Source of the DNA: Gemmataceae bacterium
GTDB lineage: Bacteria; Planctomycetota; Planctomycetia; Gemmatales; Gemmataceae
NCBI GenBank assembly: GCA_901538445.1
Contig: LR594585.1
Location: 372,001-436,000 of the forward strand
Direction: 5' to 3'
DNA length: 64,000 nt
The notes beneath the pieces are model-generated. The model was not told where the DNA came from. It made no database searches and saw only the letters and a list, made by a program, of their open reading frames with translations. The number at the start of each line of letters is the position of its first letter. Positions within the stretch are counted from its first letter, which is position 1. Below, one piece after another: positions 8,215 through 16,996 of this stretch. The translations under genes were made by a program, and so were the position numbers.

Positions 8215-9849
8215 ATGACCGGACTCGTTGCCCTCGCCCTGCTCGCCGCCCCGGCCGCACCGGCCCCGGTTCCGGCGGTGCCCGCGCTGAAGGCTCCCGG
8301 CGTCATCGACCGCAACCAGGCGCTCAACTTCGCCCGCATGGTCTACCAGCTCGCCGAGCAGGTCGCGGTCACCTACGTCACCCCGAAGGACCAGCACCCC
8401 AAGGAACTGATGGCGGCCGCGGTCCGCGGGCTGTACGAGGAGACCGGGGCCGGCGTCCCCGACAAGGTGAAGGAGGCGCTCGCCGGGGCGAACACCGCGG
8501 TCGAACTCGTCGAGGTGCTGACCGACGTGCGGGTGCTCCTCGGCGACCACCCGAACCTCCGCGGCGCGCGGTCCCTGTTCGCCGCGATGAACGGGTTCAA
8601 GCACGCCACCGACCCGCTGTGCGGGCTCTACAGCGCCCGCATCAACTCGTTCGCGTCGGTCGATCAGGACTTCGGCGTCGGCATCGAACTCGAGGGCGTC
8701 GTCGGGGTGCGGTGGGCGCTGTACCAGGTCGAGCAGGGCGTTGCCCTCGGGCGGTACGCGCCGGCCGGGTGGTTCGGGCCGGTGCAGCGGGCGCACGAAC
8801 TTGCCTCGCCCGCCGGCGCGACGTGGCGGGTCCGCCGGGTGATCCCCGGGAGCCCGGCGCAGAAGGCCGGCGTCAAGCCGGGCGACACCATCACCCACTT
8901 CAACGGGTCCGAGGTCACCCCGGAAACCGCGAACGCGCTGTTCGCGCAACTCGCCAACCCGTCGCAGGCGTTCGACCCGGCCACGGGCCGGCCGAAGGCG
9001 CAGGACCGGACCCTCACGTTCCGCCGCGGCGATGAGAAGCCGTTCACCGCGACCCTCAAAACCGAGCCATACGCCCCCGAGAGCGCGTTTGGCGTCCTCC
9101 GCACCGCCGACGACAAGTGGGACTGCGTGCTCGACCGCGAGTACAAGATCGGGTACATCCGCCTCGGGCCGATCGAGACCGGGCTCGACGCCAAGTTCGC
9201 CGAGATGATGGACGGCCTCATGAAGCAGGGGTGTAGGGCGCTGGTCCTCGACCTGCGGTGGTGCCCCGGCGGGTACGTCGACCCGGGCACCCGCATCGCC
9301 GGGATGTTCCTCAAGGACAACTCGGTCATTGCCAAGATGGACTACCGGAACGCGGCCCAGGCCGGGACCGCCAACGAGATCCGCACCCCGCCCGGCGGCG
9401 GCCAGTACGCGAACCTGCCGCTCGTGCTGCTGGTCGGGAGCGAGACGACCGGCGGCGGCGAGCTGATCGCCTCGGCGCTCCGCGACAACGACCGGTGCGT
9501 GGTCGTCGGCCAGCGGAGCGTCGGCCGCGCGTCGGTCCAGAACGTGCGGGACGCGGGGTTCGCCGGGGTGCAGTTCCGGGTCACCACCGGCACGTCGTTC
9601 CGACCGAACGGGAAGAACCGGATGCGGAAGCCCGATAGCCAGCCGACCGACGACTGGGGCATCCGGCCCGACGAGGGGCTGGAGGTGCCGGTCACCGCCG
9701 ACAAGTCCGCGGAACTCCGCCGCCAGGCCGACCTGCACGCGCTGCGGCCCGCCGACAGCCGCGACGCGCTGCCGTTCGACGACCCCGCCGCCGACCCGTA
9801 CCGCCTCACCGCCCTCGTCTACCTGCGGAAGCACCTCGAAAAGAAGTGA
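8215..9849 (+). CDS. S41 peptidase-like protein lacking catalytic Ser/Lys
   Basis: This 544-residue exported protein (signal MTGLVALALLAAPAAPAPVP) has the C-terminal-processing-peptidase layout: a helical N-terminal region, a PDZ domain (VIPGSPAQKAGVKPGDTITH, around residue 210), then the S41 core (LDLRWCPGGYVDPGTRIAGM). Aligned with E. coli Prc, the nucleophile in SASASE corresponds to Gly in TTGGGE, and the Lys in FGKGTVQ corresponds to Arg in VGRASVQ. Fold elements are kept but the Ser/Lys dyad is not, so it may bind substrate without cleaving it. GGAAGGGACACC precedes the ATG. It is divergent from the histidine phosphatase. Confidence 0.82.
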   Translation: MTGLVALALLAAPAAPAPVPAVPALKAPGVIDRNQALNFARMVYQLAEQVAVTYVTPKDQHPKELMAAAVRGLYEETGAGVPDKVKEALAGANTAVELVEVLTDVRVLLGDHPNLRGARSLFAAMNGFKHATDPLCGLYSARINSFASVDQDFGVGIELEGVVGVRWALYQVEQGVALGRYAPAGWFGPVQRAHELASPAGATWRVRRVIPGSPAQKAGVKPGDTITHFNGSEVTPETANALFAQLANPSQAFDPATGRPKAQDRTLTFRRGDEKPFTATLKTEPYAPESAFGVLRTADDKWDCVLDREYKIGYIRLGPIETGLDAKFAEMMDGLMKQGCRALVLDLRWCPGGYVDPGTRIAGMFLKDNSVIAKMDYRNAAQAGTANEIRTPPGGGQYANLPLVLLVGSETTGGGELIASALRDNDRCVVVGQRSVGRASVQNVRDAGFAGVQFRVTTGTSFRPNGKNRMRKPDSQPTDDWGIRPDEGLEVPVTADKSAELRRQADLHALRPADSRDALPFDDPAADPYRLTALVYLRKHLEKK

Positions 9850-9878
9850 GACCGGATCGCGGTGGTCTGTATCCGTTC

Positions 9879-9947
9879 TGTAGCCGGCCTCTGTGAGGCC
9901 GGGCGTCTGCAAGTCCCACAGGCCCGGCCTCACAGAGGCCGGCTACA
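9879..9947. repeat. REP-like pair with TGTAGC foot
   Basis: Perfect 26-bp arms (9879-9904 and 9922-9947). Each arm is TGTAGC followed by a 7-bp hairpin CGGCCTC-TGT-GAGGCCG. The GTAG foot is the form known for REP sequences of other bacteria. It sits between the S41-like stop and the insertion sequence and may terminate transcription. Confidence 0.85.
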
Positions 9948-9967
9948 GTGAGCAATCAACACGACTT

Positions 9968-11203
9968 CAGTAGTTTCAAGTTGCGGGTCTTGGTTGGAGG
10001 TCGGTCGTTTGACGGGTGAAGGTGACCAGGATGTCCAGCAGCAGGATGAGCCGGGTCGAGGCGAGCGACCACGGCCGCGTCTCGCCCCGGTTGGCCCACA
10101 CCCAGGCGTTGCGGATGATCAGCCCCAGCGCCACCCACAACAGCCGCACCACCCCGTCCCGGCAGGCGGTTCGAGGGCGCGCCTCGCCGAGTTGGCGGTA
10201 GCTGCTCTCGATCCCGAACCGGGTTCGGTACAGATCCCGAACGGCGACCGGTCCGCCGCCCACACGCCACGTCAGGTACAGCAGCTTGCGGGTGTGCCGC
10301 CGCCCGGTCCGGGCGTGGCGGTAGCTCTTGTGGGCGACCACGACCGCGACCCGAACCGACTGCCCGCGGTCGGCGTGGGTGTACCCGTACCGCCCGGCCC
10401 CCCGTCGTCGGACGGCCCGAAGTCCGAGCGCCGGCACGCCCGGCCGGGGCTTGCGCCCGCGGACGACGGCCGGGATCACGAACGGCACCCGGCGGGCCTG
10501 GAGCAGGCGCATCACGGCGATCGAGAAGAACGCCCGGTCGAGCAGAACCGCCCGGACCGGCACCCGGGACGCCGCGACCTGATCGAGTAGGCGGGCCAGG
10601 ACGTCGGCCATCGGCTCCTTCTCGGCGACCGCGGTCAGCCCGAGGGTGTACCGCCCCGGCCCGCCGACCACACAGGCGGTGGCGTACGTGTGGAACGTGT
10701 GGGTACCGGCCGACGACTTCGCTCGGGTGGTGTTCCGGTCCGGCGCGCCGTAGTACGGGATGCGGTGGTAGTCGAGCGCGACGCACGCCCCCTTGGGCCG
10801 CTTCGGAAGTGGGGCGTGGAGGGCCGGGAGGAGCCAGCGTTCGAGGGTGCGGCGGCGCTTCGGAAGGGCGGCCCGGAGGGCGTTCCAGACGGCCTGCCCG
10901 GTCGGGGCACCGGGGGTGACGGCACACGCCGCGGCGAGCGAGCGGGCGAACGCGGCGGCCCACAGCAGGAGTTGCCAGACGGCGGCCGGGGTACAGGCGC
11001 GTCGGTTGGCCGGGAGGCGAACGGCGGCCGACAGCCACGTGGTCAGCACGACCCGCAGGTGGCGGGAAGCAGCCGCCCGGCCGCGGGGGATAGACTGGGG
11101 AGCGGAACGCATGGGTGATCTCCGTGACGGCGGTGTGGCAACCTCCATTCACGGCGAAACCCATGCGGCCCGCTACTCCTCAACGCCGAACTTGAAACTA
11201 CTG
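9968..11203 (-). mobile_element. Insertion sequence, IS4-superfamily-like, complete
   Basis: The 1236-bp element is bounded by perfect 15-bp inverted ends, CAGTAGTTTCAAGTT at 9968-9982 and its complement at 11189-11203. The pentamer GACTT occurs directly outside both ends (9963-9967 and 11204-11208), the expected target-site duplication. One intact transposase fills it. Intact ends, duplication and frame indicate a fairly recent insertion, between a REP pair and a planctomycete-type hypothetical gene. The IS group was judged from the transposase only. Confidence 0.88.
9976..11112 (-). CDS. DDE transposase
   Basis: This 378-residue Arg-rich protein has three acidic candidates in DDE order: Asp in CVALDYHRIPYYG, Asp in RAVLLDRAFFS and Glu in YRTRFGIESSYRQLGEAR. 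The last is the Y-(2)-R-(3)-E-(6)-K/R-like signature of IS4-related transposases. The stop codon lies inside the left inverted end. The ATG at 11112 has GGAG seven bases upstream; the ATG 12 codons earlier has no such site. It acts on the ends of its own element. Confidence 0.88.
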   Translation of the reverse strand: MRSAPQSIPRGRAAASRHLRVVLTTWLSAAVRLPANRRACTPAAVWQLLLWAAAFARSLAAACAVTPGAPTGQAVWNALRAALPKRRRTLERWLLPALHAPLPKRPKGACVALDYHRIPYYGAPDRNTTRAKSSAGTHTFHTYATACVVGGPGRYTLGLTAVAEKEPMADVLARLLDQVAASRVPVRAVLLDRAFFSIAVMRLLQARRVPFVIPAVVRGRKPRPGVPALGLRAVRRRGAGRYGYTHADRGQSVRVAVVVAHKSYRHARTGRRHTRKLLYLTWRVGGGPVAVRDLYRTRFGIESSYRQLGEARPRTACRDGVVRLLWVALGLIIRNAWVWANRGETRPWSLASTRLILLLDILVTFTRQTTDLQPRPAT

Positions 11204-11335
11204 GACTTGGCATGACTCGCCGCACCGCAGGGCGCGTGTTGGAGCGTCGGCGGTAGGGTGCGTCGAGGCCGGCTCTGCGGCCGAGCCGCACCGTGGGGCG
11301 ATAGCGGGGGGTGGTCCGCGCGGCCCGTGTGCGGG

Positions 11336-11995
11336 TCACGCCTTTTCGAGCACGAGATCGACGACCCAGCACCCGCGGACGTGCGGCCCCGGCCCGCGGC
11401 AATGCTCCAGCACGTCATCGCTGTCGCACCCCGCGTCCTGGAGTGCATCCGCAAGAATCGGCATCGCATCAAAGTTTCGCGACTCGTACATCCCACCCGC
11501 CACCGCGACCGCCGCTGATGTGCGCCACTCGGGGAAGAAGGCCACGGGGCGGAAGGGGTTGCCGAAGATGTCGCGGAAGTAATGTGGGAGAGGCTGACTC
11601 TCCGACGTAGCGGCTTCGAACTGGTTGGTGAGCCGCAAAACCGCCCAAGCAGCGCAATGATAGGCATCTTGGCTGTTCGCCAACTCCAACTGAGCTTGCA
11701 ATTCGCTGCGGTAAATCCCTACTACTATTGGGTCGGCAATGCTTAATGCCCGTTCGTTGAAGTAGGCCCAACAGTCCGCTTTGACTCGATCGATTTCAGG
11801 AGCAGATAAGCACTCGTCGGCAACGCTTTCCAACAGGGCTCGCATCATGTGGTCTAGGGGGCCAAGTGCCGCGGCGGTACCGAACCGTGCCGCTGCTGTC
11901 CAGAGTCGCAATCGCCTGTTGCTTCCACCTCGGTTCCGGACAAACTCTAGCATCGCCTCCGGATCGTCACACGCCAGCCAGTCTTGCTCCGTCAT
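11336..11995 (-). CDS. Planctomycete MTE-x-WL family hypothetical protein
   Basis: This 219-residue protein starts MTEQDWLACDDPEAMLEFVR and ends CRGPGPHVRGCWVVDLVLEK. I recall this layout, with the central FRDIFGNPFRPV and LPILADALQDAGCD blocks, as a large paralogous family in Gemmata-like genomes, usually of unknown function. No signal peptide, membrane segment or catalytic motif is seen. Codon use is less GC-biased than in neighbours, especially around 11640-11800, so it may evolve under different constraint or have arrived later. It is next to the insertion sequence but intact. Confidence 0.75.
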   Translation of the reverse strand: MTEQDWLACDDPEAMLEFVRNRGGSNRRLRLWTAAARFGTAAALGPLDHMMRALLESVADECLSAPEIDRVKADCWAYFNERALSIADPIVVGIYRSELQAQLELANSQDAYHCAAWAVLRLTNQFEAATSESQPLPHYFRDIFGNPFRPVAFFPEWRTSAAVAVAGGMYESRNFDAMPILADALQDAGCDSDDVLEHCRGPGPHVRGCWVVDLVLEKA

Positions 11996-12010
11996 CGGTC
12001 GCCCTCGTGG

Positions 12011-12865
12011 TCACGGGCGGAGCGATTCGAGGAAGCTCAGCGTGAGCCGCACGCACGCCTCGGTCGCGAGCCAGTGGATCAGGTGCCCCGCACCCGGCAC
12101 GTCCACCCGCGTGCAGTCGGCGAGCGCCGCGGCCATGCGGTCGGCGTCGGCCCGCGGCAGCATCCCCCCGCGGGCCTCTTCGCCTCGGAGGAGCAGCACC
12201 GGGCACGCGACGCCCCGCCAGACCGCCTCCTCGTCGTACCCGTCGAGCCACGTGCCGTCGAGGACCGAATCGAACACGGCCGGGTCGAGGTCCGGCAGGC
12301 AACTCGCGGAGAACCGGATCATCGCGGCGTCGCGGAAGTCGCCGAGCCGGGCCGTCGAGCCGTTGGGCTGCGGGAGCGCGACGTTCGCGAGGTCGCGGGC
12401 GAGGTCGGCGACCGGCCGGTCCTGCCCCGCGAGCTTCTGCACCGCAACGAACTGCGGGTAGTACGCCGTCTTCACGAACTTCACCAGGAACCCGTACCCC
12501 GGCGGGTCTTCGAGGACCACCGCACGCACGCGGTCGGGCTCCGTGGCCGCCACGCCGGCCGCCACGAGCGCACCGAGCGAGTGCCCGAACAGCACCACGG
12601 GTTCCGCGAGCGCCCGCACCACCGCCGTCGCGTCGCGGACGTAATCGACGACGCGGTAGCCGCCCGCGGCGCGGCCCGACCGGCCGTGCCCGCGGTGGTC
12701 GATCGCGTGGACCTGCCACGAACCCGCGAGGTGCGGGAACAGCGGGGCGAAGTCTCGGCCGGACCGCGAGACGCCGTGGAGGAACAGGACCGGTGGGCCG
12801 TCGGCGGGGCCGGAGAGGAGCCGGACGCGGGCCTCGCCGGTGTCGATGAAGCGCTCGGTGAGCAT
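12011..12865 (-). CDS. Alpha/beta-fold hydrolase
   Basis: This 284-residue cytoplasmic protein has the oxyanion segment LFLHGVSRSGRDF, the strand-turn AIDHRGHGRSGR, the nucleophile elbow LFGHSLGALVA and the late catalytic His in VPGAGHLIHW. The acid residue is probably in the LLLRGEEARGG loop, where Glu in place of Asp would be unusual. A cap region rich in aromatics lies between. The substrate is unknown; esterases, epoxide hydrolases and lactonases share this form. The 27 extra codons of the longer frame are Pro/His-rich and were excluded. It ends 15 bp before the MTE..WL gene. Confidence 0.8.
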   Translation of the reverse strand: MLTERFIDTGEARVRLLSGPADGPPVLFLHGVSRSGRDFAPLFPHLAGSWQVHAIDHRGHGRSGRAAGGYRVVDYVRDATAVVRALAEPVVLFGHSLGALVAAGVAATEPDRVRAVVLEDPPGYGFLVKFVKTAYYPQFVAVQKLAGQDRPVADLARDLANVALPQPNGSTARLGDFRDAAMIRFSASCLPDLDPAVFDSVLDGTWLDGYDEEAVWRGVACPVLLLRGEEARGGMLPRADADRMAAALADCTRVDVPGAGHLIHWLATEACVRLTLSFLESLRP

Positions 12866-12931
12866 GGGGTGATGATACGGACCAGGCGGCGGCCTGTGCG
12901 CCGGCGGCCGGCGTGCTACAATGCCGCGACC

Positions 12932-13003
12932 GGGTCCGAAGCTCAACGGTCGAGCAGGGTGCTCATAACACCTTGGAAGTCGGTTCGACTCCGACCGGAC
13001 CCA
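12932..13003 (+). tRNA. tRNA, anticodon CAU (Met or Ile2)
   Basis: The 72-nt sequence folds as a full cloverleaf: acceptor GGGTCCG/CGGACCC, D stem GCTC/GAGC with a short 7-nt loop, anticodon stem GGGTG/CACCT with loop CTCATAA, and T stem GTCGG/CCGAC. The first pair is G-C, so it is not an initiator. CAU can serve elongator Met, or Ile if the C is lysidinylated; the sequence alone does not settle this. CCA is not encoded. Confidence 0.88.
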
Positions 13004-13051
13004 CTGGCACGATTCCCCTTCCGCCGAAGCGTTTCACGCTCACCCCGCGCG

Positions 13052-13205
13052 GTGCCCCCGAGCCGCAAACTCACCCCGCCCTACCTGCTCCACCGACAGT
13101 CCGGCCGCGCCCGTGCGGCGTGGACCGACCCCACCGGCACCTGCCACCAAAAGCTGCGGCCCGGCACGTATGGGTCGCTCACCGCGAAGGCCCGGCTCGA
13201 ACCCG
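13052..13205 (+). pseudogene. N-terminal fragment of a tyrosine-recombinase-type integrase
   Basis: The frame from the GTG at 13052 reads PPSRKLTPPYLLHRQSGRAR followed by AAWTD and, after a spacer, RPGTYGSLTAKAR. This resembles the start of planctomycete phage-type integrases (PPxYxxHKxSGxARV ... YLGPYGSPES). No catalytic core follows and similarity stops near 13205. It sits 48 bp after a tRNA gene in the same direction, as an integrase left by tRNA-targeted integration would. Family identity is recalled, not searched. Confidence 0.5.
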
Positions 13206-13363
13206 AGCGCGTCCACACCGTCCGTAAATCGGTCGACCGCCCCGCCGGCAGCACTCACGGCGACCGCTCGCCGGCACGCCAGCGCCTCGGCGGTCGTGAG
13301 GCCGAACGGCTCGGGGGAAGTTGAGGTGCGGACGACGTCGAGCGCCCGGTGCGGCTTCGCCAT
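13190..13363 (-). pseudogene. Glycosyltransferase family 4 C-terminal fragment
   Basis: The minus-strand frame from 13363 contains PEPFGLTTAEALACRRAVAV followed by SAAGGAVDRFTDGVDALGF. This is the donor-sugar nucleotide signature of GT4 enzymes (E-P-F-G-L-x-x-x-E-A-x-A-C-x-x-P-V ... GG ... DG). Only about 58 residues remain, without the acceptor domain, so it is a remnant. It overlaps the end of the integrase fragment on the other strand. Confidence 0.55.
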
Positions 13364-13480
13364 CGTGGGTGAGATCGGAAGATGCCCACCAAAAGCGCGG
13401 TGTTGAAAACTTGGGGTGTTGCGAGTCACACCCGGACGGCACAGGCCACTGAACTAACCGGGGCCGAGCACCTGCCCGGG

Positions 13481-14038
13481 TCACACCGCGAGTTCGAGCG
13501 GCTTCAGCATCCACCGGTCCACGCGGACGGATACGCCGCGGCCCAGGAGACTGATCTCGACGCACACCCGGACCTCGCCGCCGGCCTCGACCACGCGGCC
13601 CTCGACCCCGGCGTACGGACCCTCCACAACCAGAACGCGGGCTCCTGTCTGCAACCCTTGCTCGGGTTGCAAACCCGCCCCGCCGCCCATCAATCGGTTG
13701 ATGGCGCGGAGTTCCGCGGCCAGTTTCTCCTGGTCGTGTGCCGGGACGTCGCGCACAACCAGGTTGGTGCCGAACGCCGCGAGTCGGGCGGCCTCGTCGC
13801 CGGCGGCGAACACGTACCCGGGGAACAGCGGGAGCCGCGACTCGAACCGCCGGCCGTTCTTCCGCCAGGTCTGGGTGAACTGCGGGAGGAAGTACGCCGT
13901 GTTCGCCTTCATCAAGGCACGGGCGAACGCCTTCTCGGCCCGCGGCCGCGTCTGGAAGACCCACCACCGGCGGTCGCCGTCCGGGTCGCTGAAGAGGGTG
14001 GGGGGAAAGGCAATCGGCTCCGCACCGAGCAACGGCAT
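13481..14038 (-). CDS. NusG/RfaH-like (UpxY-type) transcription antiterminator
   Basis: This 185-residue protein has an N-terminal NGN domain (RRWWVFQTRPRAEKAFARAL, then LPLFPGYVFA) and a C-terminal KOW segment (GARVLVVEGPYAGVEGRVVE). RWWVxxTRPRxEK and PLFPGYVF are the hallmarks of RfaH/UpxY specialised NusG paralogues. These bind RNA polymerase and suppress termination in selected long operons, often for polysaccharides. No such operon follows, but a glycosyltransferase fragment lies just downstream, so the operon may have been lost. The ATG at 14038 follows GAGG. It looks intact. Confidence 0.78.
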   Translation of the reverse strand: MPLLGAEPIAFPPTLFSDPDGDRRWWVFQTRPRAEKAFARALMKANTAYFLPQFTQTWRKNGRRFESRLPLFPGYVFAAGDEAARLAAFGTNLVVRDVPAHDQEKLAAELRAINRLMGGGAGLQPEQGLQTGARVLVVEGPYAGVEGRVVEAGGEVRVCVEISLLGRGVSVRVDRWMLKPLELAV

Positions 14039-14296
14039 GACCAGACCTCGAACGATCGGGCACGAGGGAGAGCGACGAGCGACCACTGGGAGATGGTCCG
14101 GAGCTGATTCGATAGTCGTCCTCGCGGGTCGCGGGACCGGCCAGCGGCGGGTGCCCCCCAAAACAGGAAATGATCTTACTTCGCGGGATCAACCCGTGCG
14201 ACAAGTTCCGCCAAAAATGCTTCGACAATACACGTTCGAACCCAATCGCCTCTCCGCCGCCGAGCCGGTGCGGGGCTCGGCCCGGCGGTCGGCCGC

Positions 14297-14440
14297 TCAG
14301 CCGTTGCGCCGAAACTCTTCCAGGTCGCGCAGCAACGAGGCCAGGAACGCCCGCGCCTGCTCCCAGTCCCGGTCCGCGCCCGCCGGGTCCCCCCCGCGGC
14401 CTCGCGGTACCACTCCGCCGCCTCCCGGTCGTGTGGATCG
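14297..14440 (-). pseudogene. Frameshifted DUF2934-like gene remnant
   Basis: One minus-strand frame gives HDREAAEWYREA and the neighbouring frame gives GGDPAGADRDWEQARAFLAS, ending FRRNG and stop. Together they resemble the DUF2934 pattern (A-x-x-x-W...G-x-P-x-G-x-x-x-x-D-W-x-x-A). The frame changes within a run of seven G near 14390, where one extra G would restore it. It is either a real frameshift or a sequencing slip in the homopolymer. No convincing start was found. The rest of 14039-14591 shows no other gene. Confidence 0.4.
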
Positions 14441-14591
14441 GACCCTTGAAGCCGCTGAAAGACAATTAAACAACCGCAGCAACGAATCGCCCCTGTTCTG
14501 GTCAGGCTCGGCCGGGGAGTTATGATCGGCGGTGGTTGAGCCGGGCCGGGCTCACACCCGCCGCTGAACACGAACAGAGAGATTCGCCACC

Positions 14592-16874
14592 ATGAGTGCG
14601 TTCCGCTTTTCGCTGGTGCTGGGCTGCTGTCTCGTGCCGCGTGTGTGGGCGTCGGGTGCCGAGCCGGCCCCCGCCGGTCTCGTGAGCCGGATCAAGGTCG
14701 TGAGCGACAAGGCCCCCGACTGCACGTCGCTGAAGTCGATCGCCGAGAGCGTCACGCGGGGCTGCAGGACCAACGACGAGAAGGCGATCGCGATCTACAA
14801 CTTCATGCGGCTCACGCACTACCACCGGGCCTACCCCAGCGAAGGGACCGACATCCCGGTGCTGAAGGAGATCAACTGCTACGGCTGGAGCCTGTGCGGC
14901 GGGCTGCACGCCGAGCAGTCGGCCCTGTGGCGGGAACTCGGCTGGAACTGGCGGTTCGTCGGCTGGCCGGGGCACACCACCGTCGAGGCGTTCTACGACG
15001 ACCGCTGGCACTACCTCGACGTGTTCCTGAAGTTCTACACCTGGATGCCCGACCCCAAGAACCCGGGCCGGCGCACCATCGCGGGGCAGGACGACATCGC
15101 GGCCGACCCCAAGGCGCTGCTGTTCGATGCGTTCACCCTCGATAAGGGCCGCAAGGTCGCGTACTTCAGGGGCAACGAGTTCGAGCTCTTCGGCGAGAGG
15201 GCGAACTGGCAGGCTCCGGCGTTCCTCGTGTGCGGCGACGACCTCCCCGGCATCGCGGACGGCGTGAAGAAGAGGAGCCGGGCCGGGTCGCCGGAGGGGT
15301 GGGCGGGGATGGCCCACGCGACCGGCAAGTACTCGGCGGACGTGAACCTCGCGCCGGGCTGCGCGCTCACGAACACCTGGGACCCGAGCCCCGACGCGTG
15401 GTACTGGCGCGACTCCAAGATCGCCCCGTGCCACACCTGCGGCGACAAGGAGATCCGCAACTCGCCCGAGAAGGGGCCGGTCGCGGAGCCGTACTTCAGC
15501 GCCGACTGGAAGTGCGAGAGCTACGCGAACGGCCAACTCTCGTTCCGCCCGGACCTGTCGAGCGAGGCGTGCCTGCGGTCCTTCGCCGCGGTCGAGAACG
15601 TGACGTTCGCAGCGGGCGGCGTCGTGCCCGCCGACGCCGGCAAGCCGGCCCGCGTCACGGTGCTGCTGCAATCGCCGTACGTCCTCACGCAGGCGCACGG
15701 CTCGGCCGACGGCGTCGCGGCGTTCGAGGTGAGCACCGACGGCGGCAAGACGTGGAAGGCCGCCGACCTGAACAACTTCACCGCGCCCGTGAAGGGTCAG
15801 CTTCAGGCGCTGGCGCGGTTCACCATCAAGGACAGGCTCAAGAACCTCGACGTGCGGGCGACCGTGCAGAACAACCCGTTCGCGCTGCCGTTCCTGGCCC
15901 CGGGCAAGAACACGATCACGGTTTCGGTCGCCGACCCCGCGGCGCTCGGCGACAATAAGCTGGTGGTGACCTACGCCTACCGCCCCGGCGAGCGCCGCAA
16001 GAGCTACGAACAGCTCTGCCTCGAGGGCAAGGAAATCGCCCGCGGCCACGACGCGAGTTGGGACACGAAGCCCGTCGTGGTGCAGAAGGTGTTCGCGGCC
16101 CGCGACCTGCCCGCCACGTTCGACATCGACGTCGCCACCGCGACCGACAAGCACCCGGTGTACCCGCGGATGCTGTTCGTTCGCCGCGAAGTGGTCGCTC
16201 CGAACCAGAAGCCGCTGCCGCTGCCGAAGGACGCGCAGGAGCCGAAGAGCGGCCCCGGCTTCGAACTGAAGTCGCTGCCGAACCCGCTACTGGTGGGCAC
16301 GCAGCCGGCCCCGGTCAAGGTGGTCCGCCCGGTGAAGACGCTGACGCTCGAACTGACCGCGAACGGCTTCGTGAGCAAGCCCGGCGACGCGGCGACCGGC
16401 GACTTTCTGCGGTGGCCGAAGAACGCGAACGAGAAGGTGGAGTCGGTCGCGTTCCTCGTGGGTGGCGAGTTGAAGGGGCTTCCGGCGCTCAAGGATCTGG
16501 CCGCGGCCCGACTCGTGGTCCCGGCCGTGAGGGCGCACGACAAGGCACCGACGAAGTTGGGCGTGACCGCTCTGCAAGCGCCGCTCGCGGCGGGACAGGC
16601 GTTCGACTTCGGCAAGCTCGGCGACGTGGTCGGCAGCGTGGCGGTGCCCGTGCAACCGGCCGACGCGGCGACGTGGAGCCCGCCGAAGGAGTTCAAGGTG
16701 GACGTGACGCGGACGGTCCGCTCGGTCATCACGGGCGACACGAAGTTCCACGGCTTCGGCCTGCGTGTCGTGCCCGACCGCGGCACCGACGACGGCTACA
16801 CCGTCCGCGTTCAGCTTCCGAAGCAGCCGAAGGTCGTGCTGGAGGTGGACGTGTACACCGACCCGGCGAAGTGA
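14592..16874 (+). CDS. Exported transglutaminase-like protein
   Basis: This 760-residue protein has a signal peptide (MSAFRFSLVLGCCLVPRVWA). The transglutaminase-like core lies at about residues 35-170. Its candidate triad is Cys in GWSLCGGLHAEQSA, His in GWPGHTTVEAFY and Asp in WHYLDVFLKFY, in the correct order. KAIAIYNFMRL before the Cys is typical of the fold. The long C-terminal part has beta-rich segments, including an Ig-like VAAFEVSTDGGKTWKAAD. Such proteins may cleave or cross-link peptides, but a binding-only role is possible. It is not in an operon. Confidence 0.78.
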   Translation: MSAFRFSLVLGCCLVPRVWASGAEPAPAGLVSRIKVVSDKAPDCTSLKSIAESVTRGCRTNDEKAIAIYNFMRLTHYHRAYPSEGTDIPVLKEINCYGWSLCGGLHAEQSALWRELGWNWRFVGWPGHTTVEAFYDDRWHYLDVFLKFYTWMPDPKNPGRRTIAGQDDIAADPKALLFDAFTLDKGRKVAYFRGNEFELFGERANWQAPAFLVCGDDLPGIADGVKKRSRAGSPEGWAGMAHATGKYSADVNLAPGCALTNTWDPSPDAWYWRDSKIAPCHTCGDKEIRNSPEKGPVAEPYFSADWKCESYANGQLSFRPDLSSEACLRSFAAVENVTFAAGGVVPADAGKPARVTVLLQSPYVLTQAHGSADGVAAFEVSTDGGKTWKAADLNNFTAPVKGQLQALARFTIKDRLKNLDVRATVQNNPFALPFLAPGKNTITVSVADPAALGDNKLVVTYAYRPGERRKSYEQLCLEGKEIARGHDASWDTKPVVVQKVFAARDLPATFDIDVATATDKHPVYPRMLFVRREVVAPNQKPLPLPKDAQEPKSGPGFELKSLPNPLLVGTQPAPVKVVRPVKTLTLELTANGFVSKPGDAATGDFLRWPKNANEKVESVAFLVGGELKGLPALKDLAAARLVVPAVRAHDKAPTKLGVTALQAPLAAGQAFDFGKLGDVVGSVAVPVQPADAATWSPPKEFKVDVTRTVRSVITGDTKFHGFGLRVVPDRGTDDGYTVRVQLPKQPKVVLEVDVYTDPAK

Positions 16875-16996
16875 CGGGGCCGCAACCCCGCGGGGGACGG
16901 AGAGCGAACGGGTTAAACCGTTCGCTTCGCGTCGGAGGAAGAGCACGCGGGGGCACCCCGCACGGCGGGTGTGCTCCAAAGCCTGGAAAACGCTGT

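Noticed and set aside
7024-9933. A 969-codon minus-strand frame
   Set aside because: The first 700 codons are antisense to the S41-like gene, which has a signal peptide, PDZ and S41 motifs. Only the histidine phosphatase part was kept.
13040-13429. An intact 129-codon minus-strand gene
   Set aside because: Only a glycosyltransferase C-terminal piece is recognisable, with no acceptor domain and foreign sequence at both ends.
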